The position numbers and the translations under genes were made by a program. Source: Syntrophorhabdaceae bacterium (GTDB lineage Bacteria > Desulfobacterota > Syntrophorhabdia > Syntrophorhabdales > Syntrophorhabdaceae). From it: 11,128 nucleotides of DNA. The notes under the pieces were generated by a model. That model made no database searches. It was given only the letters and a program-made list of their open reading frames with translations, and was not told the origin of the DNA. Positions 1 through 6,866 of this stretch are shown one piece after another; within the stretch, counting starts at the first letter, position 1; each line of letters begins with the position of its first letter. The DNA lies in the NCBI GenBank assembly GCA_026416315.1, contig JAOAFK010000077.1, positions 1 to 11,128 of the forward strand. The letters run 5' to 3'.

Positions 1-1408
1 CCACCATGCCTATAAGATGGGTGGCAAGGTCAAACCTTAAGTAAGGCATATCATCCCGTTTCATGGTCAAAAGAGAAAGGGGGCCATTTTCTCCAAGGGC
101 AAGGAGCTTTTCAAGGAATGCCCTTTTTTCCTTATGGGCTCGAATGGCAAGGATAAATCTTTCTGTAAGGAGGTCAAAGAGCCTTGTATCATCTCCTTTT
201 GCCATATAGGCAATCCTGGGTAGGTTCAAAGAGACATTCTGGAGGGCACAGTAACGCATCCTCCAGGGTTCTTTTGCATCCCTTAGGTCCCTTTCCTCAA
301 GTTTAAAGCTTAGTCTGCAGCATTCTGAAATCTTTGCCGTATCACCTCTGTCAAATACAAAGTATGTGTTTCCTTTATCGGATGCCACATCGCATATGTG
401 GTAGAGAAAATCCTGCCAGCCTTCAGTTTTAAAGAATTTTTCTGTAATATGCACTATGGGTTTGGGGAAGAAAAAGGGTCTTCCAGCACCATCTCCCTCT
501 TTATACACCTCAAATAGCTTCCAGACAAACCTCTGGGCCTCTTTTTCGTATTCTCCATAAGTCTTTCCAGTGTAAACTCCGCCTGGGCCAATGGCAGGTG
601 TCTTTTCAAAGTGTTTAGGTACCTCCCAGTATAAGTTGATGTCAGAGAATATGGCCTGTCCGCCCCTTGCAACAGCCTGTTGAGAAAACTCGAATATTAG
701 CATCTGGGCAAGCTGTTTTACATCATTGTCGCTCATGCCCTCAAGGTAAGGGGCAAAAAAGATATTCACTGCATCCCATCCAATGGCACCGGCAAAGTTG
801 CTCTGAAGGGCTGCGGAAAATTTTATTAAATGGGCAAGGAGTACCTCAGGGTGTTTTGCCGGCTTTGCCATAGAGAGGGAATGGGGAAGATTCAGGCCAA
901 ATCTTTTTATATATTCAAGGGATTGACCACTGCAGTATGGTCTGTCAATAAAACCTAAATCGTGGAGATGGATGTCACCGTTCATATGGGCATCGGCAAC
1001 ATCCTGGGAGAATACAGACAGAAGGGCGTACTCCTTCTTAATCCTTTCTGCAAGGGTGAGGTTTGTGGCCTCAGGCCCATGGGGGACATTCGCATTTTCT
1101 TTGTTGGGATGAAGAATCAGGCTATCTACATCGTAAATGGGCATACCAAGCCTTGTATGCATCTTTCTTGCCGTCTCTAATCCCCTCTCAATGAGTTTGG
1201 CATTCACGATCTCCCTTATGAGTGGGGCTGTTACCATCTTTACCCCAGCCTTTCTTATAGTATTTTCCACCTCAATGCTTATCTCCTGTGCTGTGGCTTC
1301 ATCGATGAGGGTCTCTCTTATGAGGGCACTTACTATCCTATCCCTATTCCAATCAGAAAGGGTTTCCTCTGATGTCCTTACAAAGAGATTGATATCCGTT
1401 GTCTCCAT
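1..1408 (-). CDS. nrdD: Anaerobic (class III) ribonucleoside-triphosphate reductase, partial (C-terminus off left edge)
   Basis: Glycyl-radical enzyme that reduces ribonucleotides to deoxyribonucleotides for DNA synthesis without oxygen, in the cytoplasm, after activation by the radical-SAM partner NrdG. The first 469 residues are visible. Residues about 4-95 form an ATP-cone-like regulatory domain, starting DINLFVRTS and ending in the IYDVDSLIL segment. The catalytic domain follows, with family-typical stretches NGDIHLHDLGFIDRPYC (about 143-159), a KHPEVLLAHLIKF/NFAGAIGWDAVN region (185-215), QAVARGGQAIFSDINLYW (244-261), and ECCRLSF with adjacent Cys363-Cys364, plausible thiyl-site cysteines. 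The glycyl-radical C-terminus lies beyond position 1, as would any nrdG. ATG at 1408 is chosen because a GGGGGA ribosome-binding sequence precedes it at ordinary spacing. The frame stays open to the edge. It has its own promoter and probable operator just upstream. Family assignment is firm; the cysteine role is inferred by analogy. Confidence 0.95.
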   Translation of the reverse strand, partial: METTDINLFVRTSEETLSDWNRDRIVSALIRETLIDEATAQEISIEVENTIRKAGVKMVTAPLIREIVNAKLIERGLETARKMHTRLGMPIYDVDSLILHPNKENANVPHGPEATNLTLAERIKKEYALLSVFSQDVADAHMNGDIHLHDLGFIDRPYCSGQSLEYIKRFGLNLPHSLSMAKPAKHPEVLLAHLIKFSAALQSNFAGAIGWDAVNIFFAPYLEGMSDNDVKQLAQMLIFEFSQQAVARGGQAIFSDINLYWEVPKHFEKTPAIGPGGVYTGKTYGEYEKEAQRFVWKLFEVYKEGDGAGRPFFFPKPIVHITEKFFKTEGWQDFLYHICDVASDKGNTYFVFDRGDTAKISECCRLSFKLEERDLRDAKEPWRMRYCALQNVSLNLPRIAYMAKGDDTRLFDLLTERFILAIRAHKEKRAFLEKLLALGENGPLSLLTMKRDDMPYLRFDLATHLIGMV

Positions 1409-1418
1409 TTATTCCCCC

Positions 1419-1458
1419 TATATTTAGTAGGCTAACTAAATATATATACTATATTTAG
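1419..1458. promoter_or_regulatory. Triple inverted repeat over the nrdD promoter, probable operator
   Basis: Three copies of one 9-bp unit alternate in orientation: TATATTTAG at 1419-1427, its reverse complement CTAAATATA at 1436-1444, and TATATTTAG again at 1450-1458. The first pair extends to a perfect 10-bp palindrome (TATATTTAGT / ACTAAATATA, 6-nt spacer AGGCTA). The second pair is a perfect 9-bp palindrome with a 5-nt spacer and spans the -10 box. The positions over the -10 and transcript start suggest repression of nrdD. The binding protein is not identifiable here. NrdR is the obvious candidate from the gene's function; the TTTAGT...ACTAAA arms also loosely resemble DtxR-family metal-regulator sites. 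Confidence 0.6.
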
Positions 1459-1474
1459 CGATTTGATCTGTCAA
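1446..1474 (-). promoter_or_regulatory. Sigma70-type promoter of nrdD
   Basis: On the minus strand TTGACA (1474-1469, perfect -35) is followed by a 17-nt spacer and TAGTAT (1451-1446, 4 of 6 match to the -10). The expected transcript start is near 1439, giving a leader of about 30 nt that includes the nrdD ribosome-binding site. The -10 and the start point lie inside the inverted repeats at 1419-1458. Confidence 0.7.
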
Positions 1475-1511
1475 GAGATTTTTTAAATTTTTATATGCTT
1501 TCAAAAGACAG

Positions 1512-1742
1512 CTATTTCTGCCTGAGTTTATGGATGGTCTCTGCTATAGTGGAGGCAAGCAGTCCTCCGCCTACAAGTATCAAAACAATGCCGAATATCA
1601 CAGAGCCGAATACCACATGGACTTTGTTTAGATACACATCCCTGATGGTTATAATCCCGAATATTATCATAACAAAGGATAAACTTATGAACACACCGAA
1701 TATAAACCAGAAGAACATGCGGCTTAATGCATTGTTTTCCAC
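1512..1742 (-). CDS. Small two-helix membrane protein coupled to galT
   Basis: A 76-residue protein of unrecognised family. Two hydrophobic segments are clear, about residues 8-32 (FFWFIFGVFISLSFVMIIFG) and 43-66 (ending ILVGGGLLAS). A short polar link RDVYLNK lies between them and a charged tail IHKLRQK follows, so it is an inner-membrane hairpin protein with little outside the bilayer. The start is GTG at 1742, sharing one base with the TAG stop of the upstream galT gene (TAGTG), with GAGAGGG about 5 nt before it. This indicates translational coupling and a shared transcript. The overlap, ribosome-binding site and hydrophobic pattern support a real gene over the antisense frame on the plus strand. 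No function can be assigned. Confidence 0.7.
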   Translation of the reverse strand: MENNALSRMFFWFIFGVFISLSFVMIIFGIITIRDVYLNKVHVVFGSVIFGIVLILVGGGLLASTIAETIHKLRQK

Positions 1743-2719
1743 TATACCCTCTCTGATCTTAACATACTTGCAGATTCTTCTGGTGTAGTGGGTATAACAT
1801 AGAATTCATCTTCTCTTTTGTATTTTGAATACCTTAAATCCCTCGGCAGAATCTCTATATGCCAGTGGAAATAATCATCAACTGTTATGTCGTCTTCCTG
1901 CCATGGTGTTTTTTTCATATTTGGCGATGTATGAATGACAATTGTATAAGCATTTGTAAGCCTCTCTATGCGTTTCATAATGGATGCTAAGATGTTTATA
2001 AAATCTATTTTTTTCTCTTCTTCTGTGAGGCTTTCAAAGTCAGCACTATGGTATCTCGGCAATATCCACACTTCAAAGGGAAATCTTGAAGCAAAGGGGC
2101 AGAAGGCGAGAAAGTTGTTATTGATGGATACAACCCTTTTATTCTGTCTTAACTCCTGGGATATGATATCGCATAAAAGACACCTATCTTTTTTTGCATA
2201 ATGTATATGCGAATTATAGAGCTCGAGTTCTAATCTCTGAGGGATTATGGGTGTGGCAAGGACATGGGAATGGGGATGAAATATATAGGAGCCTGCGAGT
2301 TCACCGTGATTTTTGAAAACAAGAATATATTTTAGCCTTCTATCCTTTTTTAAATCCGCAATTCTGTCAGAATATAAATCTACAATATATCGAAATTCTT
2401 TCTCTGTAAATCCAGACATAGTTTTGCTATGGTTTGGATTTTCTACAATAATCTCGTGGGCGCCTACATTGTCCATCTTATCATAGATGCCCTCACCTCT
2501 TTTGTTTTCCTGTGCCTCTATGATAAAAATGGGATTCGATGCAGGAAAACATCTAACAGCCCATGTGCCGTCTTCATTTTTGATCTCCTTAATCGTAGGC
2601 GGGGTAAGATTTTCATTTCCCGGACAGAAAGGACAGATTCCGAGGGAAGAACGCTTAATTATGGTGTATCCCACAACACACCAGTTGCCCGAAACTGGGT
2701 CTTTTCTTAATTCAGCCAT
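1742..2719 (-). CDS. galT: GalT-family nucleotidylyltransferase (galactose-1-phosphate uridylyltransferase-like)
   Basis: HIT-superfamily enzyme that moves a nucleotidyl group between a sugar nucleotide and a sugar phosphate through a nucleotidyl-histidine intermediate. The classical reaction converts UDP-glucose and galactose-1-phosphate (Leloir pathway, cytoplasm). At 325 residues it has the usual two-lobe form. A zinc site is Cys29-Cys32 (CPFCPGNE) with His97 (NHSKTM) and His148. The active site is NHGELAGSYIFHPHSH, with the likely nucleophile His150. A second metal site is suggested by Cys180/Cys183 (CLLC), His224 and the HWH at 285-287, a pattern I associate with the GalT-like ADP-glucose phosphorylases. 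So the substrate may be ADP-glucose or another sugar nucleotide. The residue two after His150 is His152, where GalT normally has Gln. The ATG at 2719 has no Shine-Dalgarno and sits directly behind a strong promoter. Followed by a coupled small membrane protein gene. Confidence 0.85.
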   Translation of the reverse strand: MAELRKDPVSGNWCVVGYTIIKRSSLGICPFCPGNENLTPPTIKEIKNEDGTWAVRCFPASNPIFIIEAQENKRGEGIYDKMDNVGAHEIIVENPNHSKTMSGFTEKEFRYIVDLYSDRIADLKKDRRLKYILVFKNHGELAGSYIFHPHSHVLATPIIPQRLELELYNSHIHYAKKDRCLLCDIISQELRQNKRVVSINNNFLAFCPFASRFPFEVWILPRYHSADFESLTEEEKKIDFINILASIMKRIERLTNAYTIVIHTSPNMKKTPWQEDDITVDDYFHWHIEILPRDLRYSKYKREDEFYVIPTTPEESASMLRSERV

Positions 2720-2727
2720 TTTACATA

Positions 2728-2756
2728 ATCATAGACTACAGAGCATTTTTTGTCAA
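2728..2756 (-). promoter_or_regulatory. Near-consensus promoter of galT, predicted leaderless
   Basis: On the minus strand TTGACA (2756-2751) is followed by a 17-nt spacer and TATGAT (2733-2728, 5 of 6). Only 8 nt separate the -10 from the galT ATG, so the expected start of transcription falls 0-2 nt upstream of the start codon. Confidence 0.75.
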
Positions 2757-2803
2757 TTTCAATCGAAAATTTATTGAGAAAACTGTGGATATTTTAAAAT
2801 CTA

Positions 2804-2833
2804 TTGAAAATAAAAGGCTTTATATGGTAAAAC
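2804..2833 (+). promoter_or_regulatory. Candidate (weak) promoter of ftsH
   Basis: TTGAAA (2804-2809), an 18-nt spacer and TAAAAC (2828-2833) would place the transcript start near the ftsH ATG at 2840. An alternative is TTGAGA (2774-2779) with TAAAAT (2795-2800), but its spacer of 15 nt is short. Neither is strong; the choice is uncertain. Confidence 0.3.
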
Positions 2834-2840
2834 CCATATA
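2821..2840. promoter_or_regulatory. Perfect hairpin/palindrome abutting the ftsH start codon
   Basis: TATATGG (2821-2827), loop TAAAAC, CCATATA (2834-2840) form a perfect 7-bp inverted repeat whose last base is the A of the ftsH ATG. In RNA it would place the start codon at the foot of a stem; in DNA it could be a protein-binding site over the promoter. No Shine-Dalgarno is present in this stretch. Confidence 0.45.
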
Positions 2841-4669
2841 TGTCAAAAAACGCAAACACAAATCCTGTAAATAAAAACATATTTATATGGCTATTCATTG
2901 TGCTTCTTGGGCTTTTTATATTCAACATATACTACAAGCCTAAAAAAACATATGAACAGGTGATATTCAGTGATTTTGTAGAGGCCGTTAAAGCAAACAG
3001 TGTCCTTGCTGTGACCATTCAGGGTAAAAATATCTACGGTACATATAAAGACGGCAGGGAATTCAAAAGCTATGCCCCTGATGACCCTGAATTAATGAAG
3101 ATATTAAGAGAACATCATGTGAAGATAAATGCAAAGCCTGATGAAGAATCAGGGTTCTGGCAGAATATCTTTATATCCTGGTTCCCCATGCTTCTTCTCA
3201 TCGGTGTTTGGATCTTTTTTATGAGACAGATGCAATCCGGTGGTGGCAAGGCCATGGCATTCGGAAAAAGCAGGGCAAGGCTTTTTACAAGTAAGGAAAA
3301 TAAGGTTACTTTTAAAGATGTGGCCGGTGTTGATGAGGCAAAAGAAGAACTCCAAGAGATTATCGATTTTTTAACAGACCCCAAAAAGTTTACAAAGTTA
3401 GGGGGAAGGATTCCCAAAGGTGTCTTACTTGTAGGCCCACCGGGAACAGGAAAGACACTCCTTGCAAAGGCAATTGCTGGTGAAGCAAATGTGCCTTTTT
3501 TCAGTATAAGCGGTTCTGACTTTGTGGAGATGTTTGTGGGAGTCGGTGCATCCCGTGTCAGAGACCTTTTCAATCAGGGGAAAAAGAATGCTCCCTGCAT
3601 CATTTTCATAGACGAGATAGACGCAGTAGGTAGACACAGGGGTGCAGGACTCGGTGGCGGCCATGATGAAAGGGAGCAGACGTTGAACCAGCTCCTTGTA
3701 GAAATGGATGGATTCGAGTCAAACGAAGGTGTCATTGTCATGTCTGCCACAAACAGGCCAGATGTATTAGACCCTGCACTTTTAAGGCCTGGAAGGTTTG
3801 ATAGGCAAATCGTAGTATCTACCCCTGATGTAAAGGGAAGGGAGGCAATACTGAAGGTGCATACAAGAAAGACGGTCCTTGCCGATGATGTAGACCTCAC
3901 AGTGATTGCAAGGGGCACACCAGGTTTTTCAGGGGCTGATTTAGAAAATCTTGTAAATGAGGCTGCCTTGATCGCTGCAAGAAGAGGTAAAAAGGCCATT
4001 GAGATGGATGATTTTGAGCACGCAAAGGATAAGGTATTGATGGGTGTTGAAAGAAGAAGCATGATCATCCCCTTTGAAGAAAGAAAGATTGCCGCATATC
4101 ACGAGGCAGGTCATGCCCTTGTGGCAAAGATGTTGCCCAATGCTGATCCCATCCACAAAGTTACCATAATCCCAAGAGGAAGGGCATTGGGTGTTACCCA
4201 GCAGTTACCCATTGATGACAGACATACCTATTCAAAGGAATATCTCATAGATAATATCACAATCCTTCTTGGCGGCAGGGTTGCTGAAGAGATTGTCCTT
4301 AAAAAATCCACAACTGGGGCAGGAAATGACATAGAACGTGCCACAGAGATAGCGAGAAAGATGATATGTGAATGGGGTATGAGTGAGAGATTAGGACCAT
4401 TGAGTTATGGAAAAAACGAGGAGCATATCTTTCTCGGAAAAGAGATAGCAAGACATCGCGATTTCAGTGAAAAAACAGCCCAGGAGATAGATGAAGAACT
4501 CCGCAACCTCATAAATACCTGTTTTAAGAGGGCAAAAGAAATACTAACCACAAACATTGAAACTCTCCATGCTATAGCAAACACCTTGTTAGAAAAAGAA
4601 TCCCTTGACGGTCAGGAGATAGATAATATCATCAGAGAAACACAGGGTGAAAAACAGGTTGTTAATTAG
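2840..4669 (+). CDS. ftsH: ATP-dependent zinc metalloprotease FtsH
   Basis: Membrane-anchored AAA+ protease that unfolds and degrades misassembled membrane proteins and regulatory proteins as a hexamer on the inner membrane. At 609 residues it is complete. A first transmembrane helix lies at about 13-32, a periplasmic domain at 33-108, and a second helix at about 109-131 (IFISWFPMLLLIGVWIFF). The AAA domain has Walker A GPPGTGKT at 199-206 and Walker B IIFIDEID ending at 261, followed by the second region of homology (SATNRPDVLDPALLRPGRFD). The protease domain has the zinc site HEAGH at 421-425 with third ligand Asp497 (GAGNDIERAT). All key residues are present. ATG 2840 is the only plausible start, because an in-frame stop lies at 2828 and no downstream Met precedes the first helix. 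It has no Shine-Dalgarno. First gene of a five-gene operon, overlapping folP by 23 nt. Confidence 0.98.
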   Translation: MSKNANTNPVNKNIFIWLFIVLLGLFIFNIYYKPKKTYEQVIFSDFVEAVKANSVLAVTIQGKNIYGTYKDGREFKSYAPDDPELMKILREHHVKINAKPDEESGFWQNIFISWFPMLLLIGVWIFFMRQMQSGGGKAMAFGKSRARLFTSKENKVTFKDVAGVDEAKEELQEIIDFLTDPKKFTKLGGRIPKGVLLVGPPGTGKTLLAKAIAGEANVPFFSISGSDFVEMFVGVGASRVRDLFNQGKKNAPCIIFIDEIDAVGRHRGAGLGGGHDEREQTLNQLLVEMDGFESNEGVIVMSATNRPDVLDPALLRPGRFDRQIVVSTPDVKGREAILKVHTRKTVLADDVDLTVIARGTPGFSGADLENLVNEAALIAARRGKKAIEMDDFEHAKDKVLMGVERRSMIIPFEERKIAAYHEAGHALVAKMLPNADPIHKVTIIPRGRALGVTQQLPIDDRHTYSKEYLIDNITILLGGRVAEEIVLKKSTTGAGNDIERATEIARKMICEWGMSERLGPLSYGKNEEHIFLGKEIARHRDFSEKTAQEIDEELRNLINTCFKRAKEILTTNIETLHAIANTLLEKESLDGQEIDNIIRETQGEKQVVN

Positions 4670-5465
4670 AGAGAGACCCCTCATAATGGGTATTCTCAAT
4701 GTGACGCCCGACTCTTTTTTTGACGGCGGAAAATATTCAAATACAGAAGACGCCATAAAACACGGCCTGGAGATGGTAGAAGACGGAGCAGATATAATAG
4801 ATGTGGGTGGTGAATCAACAAGGCCATATTCAAAGCCTGTATCCCTTGAAGATGAGTTAAATAGGGTGATTCCTGTAATTAAAGGAATAAGGTCAAAATC
4901 TGACATCTTAATATCCATAGATACATATAAAGCCCGTGTGGCTAAAGAGGCATTTGATGCTGGCGCAAACATGGTAAATGATATAAGCGGCCTTGGTTTT
5001 GATAAAGATATGGCCAAAACGGTGGCAAAATTAGGGGCATATGCAGTGATCATGCACATAAAAGGAACACCGCAGGATATGCAATTGAGTCCATCTTATA
5101 AAGATGTGATTAAGGAAATAAAAGATTATTTTCAAGAAAGGATTGATTTTGCCCTCTCTTCAGGCATAGAGAGAGAAAAAATCATCCTTGACCCTGGAAT
5201 AGGTTTTGGAAAAAGAATCGAGGATAATCTTAAAATAATAAAAGAATTGAAAACATTTAAAGAGTTCGGGTTGCCTTTGCTGATAGGCACTTCCATGAAA
5301 TCTTTTATAGGCCATGTAACAGATTCTGAGCTTCATGAGAGGGTCGAAGGAACACTGGCAAGTATTGCCATATCCATTTGGAATGGCGCAGACATTGTAA
5401 GGGTTCATGATGTTAAAAAGGCATTAAAGGTTATTAAGCTTGTATATGCTGTGATGAAGTCATGA
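4647..5465 (+). CDS. folP: Dihydropteroate synthase
   Basis: Condenses 6-hydroxymethyl-dihydropterin pyrophosphate with p-aminobenzoate to dihydropteroate in folate synthesis (cytoplasm, TIM barrel, sulfonamide target). The 272 residues show the family motifs in order: MGILNVTPDSF (14-24), DVGGESTRP, ISIDTYKA, VNDISGLG, IMHIKGTPQDMQ, ILDPGIGFGK, GTSMKSFIG (about 215-222) and VRVHDV near the C-terminus. Two positions differ from the usual pattern. Phe25 stands where SFSDGG has Ser, and Met217 replaces the Arg of the common SRKS motif, while the following catalytic-loop Lys218 is kept. The GTG at 4647 lies inside the end of ftsH (23-nt overlap). A TTG at 4659 is an alternative start; an ATG at 4686 would cut into the first strand. 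The stop overlaps the cdaA start as ATGA. Confidence 0.95.
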   Translation: MKNRLLIRERPLIMGILNVTPDSFFDGGKYSNTEDAIKHGLEMVEDGADIIDVGGESTRPYSKPVSLEDELNRVIPVIKGIRSKSDILISIDTYKARVAKEAFDAGANMVNDISGLGFDKDMAKTVAKLGAYAVIMHIKGTPQDMQLSPSYKDVIKEIKDYFQERIDFALSSGIEREKIILDPGIGFGKRIEDNLKIIKELKTFKEFGLPLLIGTSMKSFIGHVTDSELHERVEGTLASIAISIWNGADIVRVHDVKKALKVIKLVYAVMKS

Positions 5466-6208
5466 TAGAGATATTCAGGTGGCAGGACGCCCTCGATATC
5501 ATGGTTGTATCCTTTATCATTTACAGGATACTATTATTTATAAAAGGCACAAGGGCCACTCAACTCCTTGTGGGTGTTATAATTGTCCTTTTTGTATTCT
5601 ATATTTCAAAAAAACTTGAACTTTTTACCTTAAACTGGATACTCGGCAATTTTGTGGGATCCATCATTATCATCCTTGTCGTTATATTTCAAGATGATAT
5701 AAGAAGGATGCTTCTTGCTATTGGCAGAAGCCCCTTTTTAAGAAGGATCACCTATCTTGAAGAGACCATTTTTTATGATAACATTGCAAATGCATGCAAT
5801 ATTATGAGTAAAAGAAAAACAGGTGCCCTTATTGTAATTGAGAGGGATGTGGGGCTTGAAGAATTTATGGAGATAGGTGTAAAACTCGATGCAGAAGTCA
5901 ATACAGAACTCATTTTGAGCATTTTTAATCCTGGTTCACCTTTACATGATGGAGCCACCATTATAAGGGAAGGAAGAATCAGGGCTGCAGGTTGCATTCT
6001 CCCCTTAACCCAGAGAGAAGATTTAGATAAGACTTTAGGAACAAGGCACAGGGCAGCCATAGGGATATCAGAGATCACAGATGCCATAGCCATTGTGGTA
6101 TCAGAAGAGAAGGGTTATATCTCCTATGCCTTTAAAGGTGAGATCCATAAAAGGATAACTGGGGAAGAATTAAAGATGATACTCAAGGAGCTCTTAAAGA
6201 AAAGATGA
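5462..6208 (+). CDS. cdaA: Membrane diadenylate cyclase CdaA (c-di-AMP synthase)
   Basis: Makes cyclic di-AMP from two ATP at the inner face of the membrane; this second messenger usually controls potassium and osmolyte balance and the cell envelope. The 248 residues begin with three hydrophobic helices (about 10-27, 33-50, 58-78), followed by the DisA_N domain. Both signature motifs are intact: Asp163-Gly-Ala (HDGATII) and Arg195-His-Arg (TRHRAAIGISE). Length and layout match the CdaA class rather than DisA. The ATG overlaps the folP stop by 4 nt (ATGA), and its own stop overlaps the ybbR start in the same way, so translation is likely coupled through all three. The next gene encodes the YbbR partner, the conserved arrangement for this enzyme. 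Confidence 0.96.
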   Translation: MIEIFRWQDALDIMVVSFIIYRILLFIKGTRATQLLVGVIIVLFVFYISKKLELFTLNWILGNFVGSIIIILVVIFQDDIRRMLLAIGRSPFLRRITYLEETIFYDNIANACNIMSKRKTGALIVIERDVGLEEFMEIGVKLDAEVNTELILSIFNPGSPLHDGATIIREGRIRAAGCILPLTQREDLDKTLGTRHRAAIGISEITDAIAIVVSEEKGYISYAFKGEIHKRITGEELKMILKELLKKR

Positions 6209-6849
6209 TGGGTCTCACAAAAAAATACATTTTAAACAATTTAAAACTCAAAGTCTTATCCGTTTTCCTCGCGGTTTTATTCTGGTTTGCCGTCTCATAT
6301 ACAGGTGATACAAAGATGACATTGTCCGTCCCTGTACATTTAAATAATCTTCCGGTGAAACAGATAGTAAAATATGTGGACCCTGACCAGGTACTTTTAT
6401 CTATCAGTGGACCTGTTTCCATTATAAAAAATTTAAGGGTAAAAGATATAAATGTAAAACTGGATTTATCGGATATAAAAGAAGGAAAAAACACATTGAA
6501 TTTACTAAAAGAGAACATCCTGTTGCCTAATGGTGTAAAATTAGAAACCATCAAGCCTGATTTTATAAATGTGGAGACAGATGTTTTGGTGGAAAAGAAG
6601 TTAAAGGTATCCGTGAGGCTTGACAATAAATGGTCTGGTATCTATAAAGTAAAATCATGGTTTCCTCAGTCTGTTATTGTAGAAGGTGCAAGGGAATCCC
6701 TTCAGGCAAAAGATACCATCGAGACGCAGACTGTTGATGGAAATTTTTTAGGGGATGAGGAAGAGGTCTATGTAGGGGTTGATACAAAGGGTATGATAAT
6801 AAGGAAGATAAAACCTGAAATCATAAAGGTTATTTTAAAAAGAATTTAA
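6205..6849 (+). CDS. ybbR: YbbR/CdaR-domain protein, regulator of CdaA
   Basis: Single-pass membrane protein whose external YbbR domains are known in Firmicutes to interact with and modulate CdaA. The 214 residues have an N-terminal anchor at about 14-32 (LKVLSVFLAVLFWFAVSY). This is followed by about two YbbR repeats, recognisable by segments such as SVPVHLNNLP, VLLSISGPVSIIKNL, VKLDLSDIKEG and VSVRLDNKWSG. Many homologues have three or four repeats, so this is a short form. The start ATG at 6205 (followed by a second ATG) overlaps the cdaA stop by 4 nt. The next gene is pdxJ, whereas in many genomes glmM follows ybbR. Confidence 0.88.
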   Translation: MMGLTKKYILNNLKLKVLSVFLAVLFWFAVSYTGDTKMTLSVPVHLNNLPVKQIVKYVDPDQVLLSISGPVSIIKNLRVKDINVKLDLSDIKEGKNTLNLLKENILLPNGVKLETIKPDFINVETDVLVEKKLKVSVRLDNKWSGIYKVKSWFPQSVIVEGARESLQAKDTIETQTVDGNFLGDEEEVYVGVDTKGMIIRKIKPEIIKVILKRI

Positions 6850-6853
6850 TTTT

Positions 6854-6860
6854 GAGGAGG
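6854..6860 (+). promoter_or_regulatory. Shine-Dalgarno that fixes the pdxJ start
   Basis: GAGGAGG lies 6 nt before the ATG at 6867. An upstream in-frame TTG at 6852 would put this sequence inside the coding region, so the ATG is preferred. Confidence 0.85.
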
Positions 6861-6866
6861 TTGGGT

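Noticed and set aside
454..672. 72-residue minus-strand ORF inside the first 1.4 kb
   Set aside because: It is an alternate frame of nrdD, whose true frame is open from 1408 to the left edge.
1495..1788. 97-residue plus-strand ORF opposite the small membrane protein
   Set aside because: It spans the galT/small-gene junction in antisense, has no ribosome-binding site, and is explained as a shadow of the minus-strand genes.
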